NCBI GenBank assembly: GCA_013407085.1
Contig: JACCGJ010001611.1
Span: 1-64,000, forward strand
Length of the DNA: 64,000 nucleotides
Direction of reading: 5' to 3'
Origin: Atriophallophorus winterbourni
Lineage: Eukaryota; Platyhelminthes; Trematoda; Plagiorchiida; Microphallidae
The position numbers and the translations under genes are program-made. Shown in pieces: positions 36,301 through 48,300 of this stretch. How positions within the stretch are numbered: position 1 is the stretch's first letter; every line of letters starts with the position of its first letter. The notes beneath the pieces are model-generated. The model was not told the DNA's origin. It did not search any database and was given only the letters and a program-made list of their open reading frames with translations.

Positions 36301-39300
36301 AAATATCTAATGTAATATATTTTTCTGCGAACGCGAACTTCGGGTTTTTCTATTCCTTTTTCGCTGTTTCGCGGTAACATTTTTACACCGATTTTGAATC
36401 ACCACCGTGTTTTTCGTTTGCAGAAAATGACCGTCTCGTTTCTGAATGGCAGTATCTCACCACGGTTTATCAACGTTTCGGCTTCCACTCTATTTCTACG
36501 GACCCACACCAATATTATTATCACCCCAGCGTAGAGGGTCCGAATTCGCGTTTTCCACCAGTCAATGGCAAAGTGCACCCAAGCGCGTCTGCAGCCTCTA
36601 CCTTCACTTCCACGACTGGTCTTCCAGGCCGTGATTACATGGGTACAATGGAGGCTGTGATACAAGAATCGCGTCCTCGTTACCAACACAATCCCCATGA
36701 ACACTTCACAGCGGATTCGGGAATTCTTTTACCCGCGGCGCTGCTCGATCATTTGGATTTTCTCGTTAAGGTTAGACGACTCCAAATTGTCGTGGGCATG
36801 TCTAAATGGGGATTCAACGATCTGTGTCAGCGGGCTAGTTTACCATTCGGCGCCGAAGCGCACCCGATACAGGTGTGTTGTGTTTATATTGTGCGACGCC
36901 TCCGATTCTTTTGTGTGCGAAAAATGCGTCAGTATCTAATTGCAACGGATGTTATCGCTTTTCGGTGCTGTCTAGACATAGGCGACAAGGCAGCGTGAGT
37001 GCCGCCGCGTGGCGTATTCGAATGTGTGGCAATTTACTGTTTTGTTTATTCATCACTCTTTAAAAATGAATAAAGCTGATCTGTTACACATTTTCCCTCG
37101 GGTATTGCAATGATGGTGTAATAATGTAAAAGATGCTGAACCTCGACACCACTGGCTCAGCCAACAGCGCTATTCGAGGACGGATTCACCTGAATCGATA
37201 TCGAAGCACTTCCGCTACTAATTTAAGCTGAGCTTGCTCACAATAAGCAACCAAATAATTACGAAGTTTAAGTGTTGAGGTGACACACACTTTCATACTC
37301 CGTTAAATATTATTCACACCCACTGTAACCTTGCACTTTCTCCAAACTGCATTTCATTCACTTTCAGGCCTATTTGAACATGATCACCCCTTGTTTGATT
37401 ATCACTCCGTTGGATTGTTTTTGGGAAGGATCAAAGGTTCTCGGTCCAGAGGAAACCACGTGGATTCCATGGCAAGTCAGATTAACTCTGTTCGGTATCT
37501 AATTCTTGTTCTGAAGCGCCAGTTGCTATACTGATACTCAGGGGTGATGGGCCGCTGCCGTAGACTCCCATTCTCACAATCTATGTTTGAGGTGTCGATT
37601 GTTGTGTAACGGGTGGGGCAAGGGAGAGAGAGGCTGGAAATCATTGCGTCAGGTCATTTCGGGTCAACGAGTCGCAGCTGGCGCATATTTGGCCAATTAT
37701 CACATTTCGGTTTCATCAGACCAAAATTAACCACGTTATCCCCCCACATTGCATGCACGCACATCGATTGTGTCTCGCCTTATCCTTGAGGTCAACCTGT
37801 CCAACGCTAGTCGTGTTTTTCCACGAATCCCACAAAACAAGAGAAAAGCCGTTTGATCAAACGCGTGTATTACGCACAAGACAAATAACGAAACACACGC
37901 TTATATTATATAGGCAACACAAAAAATCACAACACTGATCCTCAACATGTCACTTCGATCTGATTTGCAAGTCGAATTCGTTCCAACTGGGACACCTCAA
38001 GCCCTCACCACGCCGAGCTCGTTTGACCGACACTGACGAATTGCATATCGTTCGATTGCAGCTGACGTTGTCCATCGTCTTATACTTCCGAAGATGTTGT
38101 CGCTCAAACTGTTCGAATTCATTCAATCCGAAACCCGGATTATTACGACTTCGCGATTGTCGACGACGATCATTTCGACGCTTCTTGCTCTTGTCTTATG
38201 TCGGAAGGTAGAGTTCTGCATATCATTCGAAGCTTGAGATTATCGCTCATCGCTAATGCACTTGGCACATTCAAAGTAGGTCGTCTTAATGAATAATCAC
38301 TCAACTCTGGCTGGAATGTGTGAAATTCTACAAGCGAGGAAAATTGTGTTAGTGTGGACCTACGTTCAGTTCATGCTTGACTACTTACAGGCTGTAGTGC
38401 CGAGATACTGTTCGGATAGAAAAGTAATGGGCAATGATGCTTAATTTATTCATTTTTTGCAGTCAGTCATCATTGGCATATAAATTATAACGAACAACGT
38501 GATTACATCGTGGGTTCGTGATGAAATTTCACACGCATGACCTAACTGAACGTTTACTTGTCGTAGTACCAAGAACCGAATCATGCTTACTTTCGCCCGG
38601 TCTTATTTACCCGAAGCAATCTGTTACCACACAATTGCTCATAGCGAGTGTTCCCAAGACCATTTTGCGTAATTTTAACAACGCGTTCGGTTTCAACCCT
38701 CATTCAAATCATTTGTCGTTTAAGGAATTTTGTGATGCGTCGCCTTTGGCACAAAGCCTCGTGGACCTACTTACATCCCTTACTTTACTTTTAATTTTGT
38801 GCGACTAGCTTTATTGATGTTTCGGAACACACGGCCATGCTCGTCAATCGGTATCGAGATAGTTGCAGATCGTTCTCTAATCACAGTCCCATTTTCGAAC
38901 GCCATAGACTGTACGAAGTCCCAGGACTTCACAATTGTAAGCCATGTCTTCACTTGACCGCATTCACTCACATCCCTAGTAGTTATACGGTCACGGCGGT
39001 ACAGGGGATAAGACGTAAAACTTTTTATCAGACTGCTGTGGTTCGAATCCCACCACGGGAAATGTGTTTAAAACAAATGCTCACTATTCTAGGTGTAAAA
39101 TGGGTTCCAGCGATAGATGGAAAATTACTGGGATCTATCTTATGAAATCAAATCACTGTGCAGTTGTGTGCTGAAGAACCCGGAGATAAGTGCCACCCCT
39201 ATGGGTCTCAGCCTTCCAGTTACTCGTATCAACTAACTTTATTTGGTTATTCTAGTCTCAGCTGATCTAAGCCGTATGTGTCTGCATGGATCGGCGCTTA

Positions 39301-42300
39301 AAGTTCACGAAAGCTTACCTCAGCGGTAGGCATAGAGAGTCTGATCATGATGTTCCTATCTGGTACATACTAACAGCTCGAAATTTGTCGTGCGGTGTAA
39401 GTATGAGGGATGTAAGGGACCTCAAAGTATTAATACCTGTTCTCTTTCTCTTGTAGCTAGCTTGAGTGAGTCACAGTCCATGCGGTACCATTAAGGCTGC
39501 CTAATCACAGACCAGCAGGCTTTTAGGATGTGTGTACATGCGGTTAGAATTCTGGTCAACTAACGCCTTGTGAGATTGCTCTTCTCATCAGCCACCTATA
39601 TGTTTGTTCACTTTTTAGCCAACTACACTACACGACCGGTTTCCTGCTTGTCGTATTCATCAAGTCGAAGCAGCAAGATCGTGCTTCTTTGCTTATACTA
39701 TTTTCAACCATTTATAATACTCGTTAACATGAACTTTTTTGCTTGAATTGCGTTTCCTAATCACATGCACGTTTTATGCCACGAACTCTTGTTTTCTGCG
39801 CAAAGTATCCCTATTTGGACACATTCTCTCTACGAATTTCAATAGCATTTTCTACTCGCATGCCATTGACCAAAAGACCGTCTTTTACTTCGTTTCTTGT
39901 GATTCTCCGGGTCACTTTTTGAGTCCTCTTGTGTATAGTTACTTAGTTCTCCAAGCAACACTGATGGATTAGCTCGAGTATTAAAATGGACCACCGAGCC
40001 TCGCGAATTGCCCAAACATGAATTGACCATTTCCCACTTATTGCTCACATGTGGCTGCCACTGGAAAATTCACTGTTCACCTTGCTTAACTTACACTCCT
40101 CCGTCGCGCATCTGTTTTTGCTCTCTGCAATTCGTATCGTGTTAGTGAACTATCCGCGAAGTGGAAAATTCCCCGCGGCGTTCAATCGAAACCGATACGT
40201 TCCCCGTGTGCTTGGATGATTGCATGGGATGTGGCAGTCTACCACCAGATCGAATCCACGGTGACCTAATTAGCACTCGGCTGTATGTGTTCACCCAGTG
40301 TGCGTGCGTGCGCTAGTTAGCATGCTGCGTCTGCTTGTACCCGATTAGATGTGGAATTCATGATACGGGTGCGAAAAGACATTCATGTGCATCTGGTTTT
40401 GTCACTAGCGCCATCACCACCACAACTACGGGTACAACAACCGCGTGGTTTGCAAACTGCACCATGCATGAGTGTTTGGTTGTTCTGTGGTTAAAAAGTG
40501 GAGCGCACGAGGCCTCGTTAGCTGGGCTGTGATGTGTCGCCGTGACAGACTGTGTGCACTGTCACTGTGGTGGGTCGTCAGCCCGACTGTGGTGGGTAGA
40601 ACACAGCTGTGTGCTTTGGTCACCATTTTAGCACACACGCGCACGTTTGGCACACTGGCCACGGAAACGGATGGCGATCGGCGTTCCGACCCGGGGACAT
40701 TGCAATGATGCAAATTGGACACGCTTTGACCTACCAATTTTCACTGTACTCCGAATCCGGATCGGTGCTAAAACAACACGTTTTGTTTCACTAACCGACT
40801 GGTGTTCGTGTCATCATCAGTGAATTGGGTTCTTTTGCACAGTGCTTTGCGCTGTAAGCATCGCTTCATTACTCACGAAATCTGATGGTTAAGTACGCAT
40901 ATTACGCAATCACACGTATTTTCAGTAGCCCTGAGTGGACTGAGATAGCAAAGAGCTTTGTCATTGTTAATAACCACAATAACTCCAGTGATTTTTACTG
41001 CAAAGCAGTTTTCGCATTTGAACTCCGCGACACTATTTCTACTTTACGGGTTAATAAGTTCACCGACGGGAACGCAGTGACATGAGACGATCGATTAGCA
41101 CAAACGCAATGTGTTGAGTCCAGCATTTATCAAGTCGTTTCCATTTAGTGATGGCACATCTAAGTATGGTAGTCCGGGAACGGAATACGATAGGAACAAT
41201 CTACTTTTGACAGATCACGAGTCAAGTCAACAACATCAACAACAGGGTGAATCTATTTAAACTGTTTATCTTAAACACCAATGGTAGCTTACACACCAGT
41301 TTGGGGGAAACAGTAAGATTGGGTTCATTGAGCATTGAAACAATGAAAAAGTATTGGCTGGTATGTTAGAACACGGGATGTGAACACTTTGATCGATTGA
41401 CTCAGATCCACTGCGGGGAGGGGCACGAATGTACAATTGTGCACTACTTCTGTGCTGTTCAGCTAACACCGGCAGTCAGCTGCATGCGGAAACACGCCGG
41501 AGTCTCACTGTTGTTTCCATTTCTATTTCACCTCATCTGTCTAGGCCTGGGCAACCTGACAGTATCTTAGCCCACGTGCAGTCTCTGACTGTGCGGCACT
41601 TTGCCTACATCAGGCTTGTGCTTTCATCATCATCAGTCTATGACTGCTGCACGTTGCCTGGATCAGGCTATTGATTTTATACATACATACTTTGTGGGTC
41701 TTTCCTCCAAAGGTCGGTTATGCCAAATTGATTGAGTGTAGATTCCAGCTATACCTTTGTTTACGAGTGCTTGAGATGACATAGTTTCTTCTCACTCATT
41801 GTTTTCTCTCATATTAACCGGGAAATTCTCAACCTAGGTTTGGCGAACGTACTCTGTTACAATGGACTAATCTCGACCCGATTGGCCTGCTGGAAAATTT
41901 GAAATTACTCTACGGTAACCATTCACGCAACGAGGTCGATGTGCTCATTCAGTTGTTCCGGGACGCGGGAATTAATCACGGCTATCTGAACCGATCGTGT
42001 CTGGACCCGTCTGATCCCGCTTGCCCCACATCGTCGCCAAATTATCAATTGCAGGTCGGTCCTACGTTTACGTACTTTTAGAATGTGATATATGCTTGAC
42101 GATAATAATTCTTAATGACAAGTAAACATTCCCCCAAAATGTAAAGTCTTCCCAGCAATACGTTCATCATCGTCATCATCATGGAACACAGGTCTGGAGC
42201 CATAAAACGGGCAAAGCAACATGAAGCAGGAAACCAGATGAGTAGTAATACATTAGTTCTATCCGACTACCGGACCTACCTCGCATTCAGAACTCAACGA

Positions 42301-45300
42301 AACTGCTTGCCTCTTCCTATTAAATAGCTTGGACTTGGCTGAGTACGTGATCAGAATCCTTGGTCAAGGAAAAATGTTGTACATTTTTGACTTTACGCGG
42401 GCTGATATACGATCAGTTTGCCTAGCCCTAGGAAGAAATAATGGCAGTGAGACCCCAGCGTGTTCTTGCTTTCAGCGGATTACCATTTTTGATCAATTTT
42501 GCGCTGTGGTACATGTGCAGTACCCCAAAGTGCAACACAGTCGCACATCCATGCGGCAGTTCTACGAATAGGACACCTTGCTCTCATAAGTCGCAAGTTT
42601 CTTTTATCCGGTGCGAAATTGCACACACACACATCCCTGTTTGGAAACGGCCGAAACATGCATCCTATTTTCACTCGTCATGCTAGCGCGACAGTCACCG
42701 TGCTTCTGGTTAATCATTTTCGACGGATGTTTACGCTGTTTCTTGTCGATTCCGCGCATCGATTTCCCCGGTGAATAACCAGCCACCCGACCAGCTTGCA
42801 CGTGTTCAATTATTTCGTCACCCAACCAGATGAGGCATTTCCATGTATTGTATTGTCTTGTCCTGTTCGGTGGTTTAGATCGAGAGCACTGTTACGAAGC
42901 GGTGAACAGTTAGCCGTGTTGTCTAGCCAATTCTCCATTAAGAGGTTCATGTATGGGAGATTCGGATCGACGGCAACTAATTTAATTATTCGCGCATATG
43001 TTTCTGTATCCTCTGAGTGTTGTTCATATACCGACTTATCATCCTTATTAATTTTTAATTGAACTGGTCGCATTCAGCGCTTACGTTTCCTCTTTATAAT
43101 TGGATCTCCTCAGGCGCCAGATGTCGCGCATGAATTACGAAATGGCTGCCCCGGTTTCGCTGCCAACGTTTTACACTGGTCCCCTGACCTGATCCTCGGA
43201 GGCCGACGGTTGAACGCCACGAATCTCGGTCCGGCCGAGGAATCGAATCGAACGTTGCTCGGTGCGAATTCCATTCAGTCGTTAATATTGCTCCGCTCGC
43301 CACGTGATTTATACGAGGCAGTGCGAATCAACGATCCGTACAAACACGAGAGTTGGACCGTGGCAGATGCGCAACACGTGTTGAACGAATGGCGACGCGG
43401 TCTACGTCGTGTACGTTTCCCGTTACGCGCAGCATGTGTCGGTCTAATATCCAGATCTCTCTCGCTCTCTCTCTCTCTTGTAGCTTTGCTGACCCGCTTG
43501 CTTGCTTGCTTGACAAAAGTGATATATTGCGTGATATTTTCACGGATGAACGAACATTGTATGCTTGCCCGGCGCGCACCGAGACAGGTGTGCTAGCTGG
43601 TGGTCTCAGCCATGGTGTCGTTAAGATTTATGTGACACAACGCGTTTTTCTTTGCCCGTCGGGTTGGGAATTGTGACAATTGTTGGTCGAATAAATGTTG
43701 TTTGGCGACGGTGTTAGATTCTGTATTTTTAGGCGTATGTAATAAGTTCGTCTCGTTAGAACGGTTGGTCAAGTAAGCTAGATTGTGATTTCATCATGCG
43801 GATTTTGACAGAATAAATCAAACCATTTTTTCAAAATTATTTTTATTTTCAACGCCAATAATTTGTAAAGCTTTCGGCTAAAACGGGGAGAAGCGAGTAT
43901 CTGAAAAGCGTTCGATATCTCAGCCAAAAGTTCGCCGTTCACGCAGACCACTTCCTGAGTCACAGTGTTCATCTGCACTCGGTGTTCCAGCTGCTTGTCC
44001 AACGTACAACTTTTCAACTTTAGTTTAGCATGCGGAATCGATTTTAGGATTCGGCCAATAGGGTAATGTTGACTTCTCCCATTTAAATTTCCTGGTGTGT
44101 ATTGGAATAGTCGAGGACTCACAAAATCTGGACCATTCGGGTTGACAGACGCCTTTAGCAGCATGTAGATTTCGACAAATTGCGTTTCGATACTTTTATT
44201 TCCCAATGAACGGATTATCATCAATTCCTCTTGAATGGACTGTCGTTGTCCAGATGCCATTTTCGCAGGTGTATACACGAAACCCACGTTTCAATTGATA
44301 CCTTACGTACTCATGTACGATATGCATGTGTGCAGTATTTCTACACTGCGCATGTACCACCGTTCGGAATTGATTTGCCATGGTTACTGAGCTACATGTG
44401 TAATCACGCTGGAGTCCCACTGCCTTTTTCGCGTTTTCTCTTAAATCTATCTAGGCCTGCACAGTTTCTGGCTCTGTGGCATTGTCTTGATCCAGGTTTG
44501 TGAATCCGTATGTACGTGTAATAAGTACAAAGCGTTACCAACTATTCTTTATTTTCTTATAAGTATTTCTTTGTCACTATATACTGGACCTCGTGTCCCT
44601 GTGGCAAAAGTACAACTTTTTCAGCTCGATAATAATCAATCCACACTTATCTGACTAGCTGGTTGCGGAACACAACGCTGGGATTCCACCGGAAGGTTCA
44701 TGGAGCTTTTACGTGTTCACCGATAACTCGCTTTGTGAATTGCTACGAGAATTGACGCTGCGATTGGGCCCGGTCAAGCTCACTGGTTGTGCGATTCTAG
44801 TGGTGAGTCATTCGGTGAACTAGTAGAGCAACACACATCATGAATTGTAACGCTTTACGCATTTCACCCTTTCTCAGACACTGTATTCGCTCGTGTGTCT
44901 ATTGAACTGGCGTGACCCTATCCGATCCCAGTGTTGGCTAGCCTTGGGTGGCTTGCTCATAATCCTCGTGTCTGCAATCGCTGGTCTTGGACTGTGCGCC
45001 GCACTCGGATTTTCGTTCAACGTGCTTACCATTCAGGTACGCTTGGTTTGACCTATGACCTCATTGTTATTCCTCTTAAGTAGCATGGTTATGCAGATAG
45101 TTGTTGTACTGTTTGATTGCACCAGTTTCCCAGTACAACTCTGGCACGCTAGGAAGGTTTTTCTGCCTACACATGCCCATTTGTGTTTTGTTTGAATTCC
45201 CTAACCTAACAGCATTCTGGCAACCTCAGCCATCCATCACAAGCTTCCATCGGTAACATTTATTTTTAATGATCACTTCGAAATGATTTTTTTCACGAGA

Positions 45301-48300
45301 CACTGATATTTCTTTTGCACGATTCGCTTAGTGTTAACACATGATTATTTTTCGAAAGTGGTCATCCTGGTCGAGAACCCACTTGATCAGAATTAGCAGT
45401 GGCCACTCATTCTAGAAGAAAGTGAAGAAAATAACTTTATTCGTGTAAACGAATTTTCAGCAATTAAATTAATTTATCCACCATATCAAGAAAAATTGAA
45501 ATGTATGAAATCACACAAGCCTGATCCAGGCAAAGTGATCCATGTAAAGTGCCACACAATAAATACTGTCAGGCTACCCAGGTCTAGACAGACATGCGAA
45601 TGAAATTATAAAATGAAGTTAGAGAAATGACGAGGAGATCCGAATATCAGTTATCAAATTGGCTGAATAATATGCCTCAGAATCATGTTCAGTGGCGGTC
45701 TTGTTCTTGGATTCATCGATTAATATTGCACGTTGTCAAGTGGAGATGCGAGAAAAGCTTGTTATGATGCATGTTTGTGTCGCTCTACTCGTTTTTGAAA
45801 CCTGATTATAAATGCATGATTCATTAGAGTTGTTGAATCTCATTCCAGCCTTTCTGTGTGTGTTGATGCTCTTTCTTCTACAGCTTTCATAGATTTTTTA
45901 GTCCTTATCTATTTGAGATTTTATTGTCGTGGTTATATATCAGTTGAGCATTCGTTACTTGCTAACAGTGTACTGCTTCCCGTGATGCTGATGATGCTAA
46001 TGATGAATTCCTGTAGGAGGTGGAAATATGTTGAAGTTTGCTTGTGGAATAATTCTTCGGAAGATGCTAGAACGATGGTACAGACTCGCTGACGGTAATA
46101 GTGTTTGTGCATGAGCTCAAATAACCTATTAATTTCGTATCCCACTCACGGGTTGGTTGTTAAAACTCTGTTCTCGTTCGTTACTGAGCGATTGTTTTCA
46201 TGCAGCCTTTCGACTTGCACACTCACCAGTCCAACGATTTGATGTATGAGGTAATCTTGGTTAATTCTTCAATCAATACACCCTACTCTCACACGCACCG
46301 CTGTTTCTTTCATACAGGTCTTACCCTTTCTACTGGTCGGATTAGGTTTCCACGGTGTATTCACCTTGTCTACCTGCTATCGTTGTTGTGCCAATCGCGG
46401 GTTTCTGACGGCCAACGTTTCACAAAACTCGAATCCATCTCTGGTAAGTGTGCGGTTGCTGGAATCGTTTAATCATTGGTCTATGCAACAGTATACTCTA
46501 CCGCTTTATATCATTTTTCTACACACACACACCTTTGTTGCCCTTAATTTTGTTGGTCATGCGGTTGTTGTTTCCGGTTCGTGTCCTCCGAACACCCCAC
46601 TTGAGAACGGAAACATTCTTACGATATATGCGAAAGGCGGTTGTCCTCGTCACTTTAACCATACATACAATTCTTACTTGCTTTCACTCTGGATGCAAAT
46701 TCCAGTTCTGCTCACATCCTTTAGTGTTCCGATTTTCGTTATTCTATTCTGATCATTCACGATCGGCAGGTGCTATTAATCTCAGTCCTGGTGTACCGAA
46801 ACATGTACTCAGTTTCCTCATCATATTGACGTTCTATGCTCTATATCATCACCAACCGAGGTTCATTGTTGCTCCTTTCTCTCCTTTCGATCAATTGCCT
46901 CTCATTCTTTTGTCACCAATAACCCCCTTTGTTATGTTTGCAGGCACAATGGCCGTCTGCGATATCTTTGATGACCTGCATGTCCACATCAACCTACTCG
47001 GCTCACTCCGAGTCTTCTTCTGGTCAGCGTTTCTTACCCGTCTTGGGAGAACATGGCCCCGCTCTTCTGTTCTCCTCCATCACCGTCTCGTCTGCGTTTT
47101 TCTGTGCCGCCTACATCCCAATTCCACTCACACGGCAGTTCTGTTTACAAGTCAGTTTATTTGCTCAGCTGGCGCACGCATTCGCACAAAGACCACCCAT
47201 AATGCGTACTACCGCCGTGTCAAACTAAACACATCGGTGTGTTTACTTGCACTTTCGGTTAGGCTTGCCTCAGCACCGAATTTCGTTTGTTCGCTTGCAG
47301 CTGTCTGATTGCCGACGTGCGATTGTTTTGGGGCGGGTGGACAATCCATCGCAAATAGTTTCACATTTGGCAGTCTGCCGTAATCAAGTCGCTCGAGCAT
47401 ACTAGCCATGGTGATACCGTCAGCACACCTGGTTCACCGATCCCATACCCCTTGTTTGCTCGATTTATGACGTCGACCCACCATTTGATGCCGCTTTGAT
47501 ATAGCCTCGTAAACACGTCTAAATGGTTCACTGCTGTCTTGTCTAATGGTCATTCGCCGCAGATAGTCTTGTCCGGTCAAGTAAATCATCGTTTCACTTG
47601 ATGACACTGTCGGTAACGCTTAAACGTACTTGCCAGTGGTCACAAGCGCGCGTAATTTTCGTGCAGATATGATAAAACTGTGTAAATATTCTCTGCTTGT
47701 TTCACATTATCTTCGTGTGAAAGCATTTTCGCTTGTTTCAATCCCATTCGATAGACGCTTTCAACTTGAATTGTAGTTTTGATTTGCCATTGTTTTTATC
47801 CCCGTCGCGATAATCATTCAATCATCAGCCAATTAGTTTGAAACACATTATGTAGCAACATAATGGATACTACTTATTACTGCTATTTCACCCTTCGTTC
47901 CGGCAAATTATCCGCAAGTCTCTCTCGAAGTGCTATACATTTAAGGGCTATTTCGTGAATTGCACTTTTATGTGTGAAGAAATATATACAACTGCTCATT
48001 TGCATGCATTTTCAACCACATCCGACGACCGGTTTCGCGCTGTTTGCACTCTTCTGGTTTTTGTTTAAACGATGTCGCTTCTCTACCTGACGCTCGTAAG
48101 ATTAATATTCGCTTACTGAAAGTAACAGGGATACCTTCAGGTTGCCCAGACGAACTTTTTAAATGGGCATGCCGAATGGTAACCACCCTGGTTAATTAAA
48201 CGGTAGATTAATTTGACTCGCAAAAACTTTCCTTCATGCACGGATGTGCAACCATGCAGCATTTATGTGATATGCGGCTAACATCGTGCTAAATTGATTG

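Larger units (their letters stand above)
30310..36423. other. ptc intron 1 (6.1 kb)
   Basis: Donor GTGAGT and acceptor TTTGCAG. Contains one SINE-like repeat (32,845-32,950), LINE remnants (32,976-33,545 and 35,165-35,300), a G-family repeat (36,030-36,255) and a perfect inverted repeat at 34,522-34,550. The rest is AT-rich with no supported gene. At 31,930-32,000 a weak YFDNDIFVT-like box may be a decayed LTR-type reverse transcriptase. Confidence 0.7.

Noticed and set aside
40426..40737. Overlapping 60-100 codon frames on both strands in a GC-richer patch
   Set aside because: Both strands are open only because stops are rare in GC-rich sequence. No domain or splice sites are seen.
43411..43676. 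Continuation of exon 5 reading frame and an overlapping 107-codon frame
   Set aside because: A good donor (GTACGT) is at 43,411 and the homology stops there. The sequence beyond is CT-repeat and simple sequence.
46448..47308. 286-codon plus-strand frame over intron 8 and exon 9
   Set aside because: It overlaps exon 9 in a different frame from the conserved IPIP block. Its Leu/Phe/Ser-rich content looks like translated pyrimidine-rich intron.
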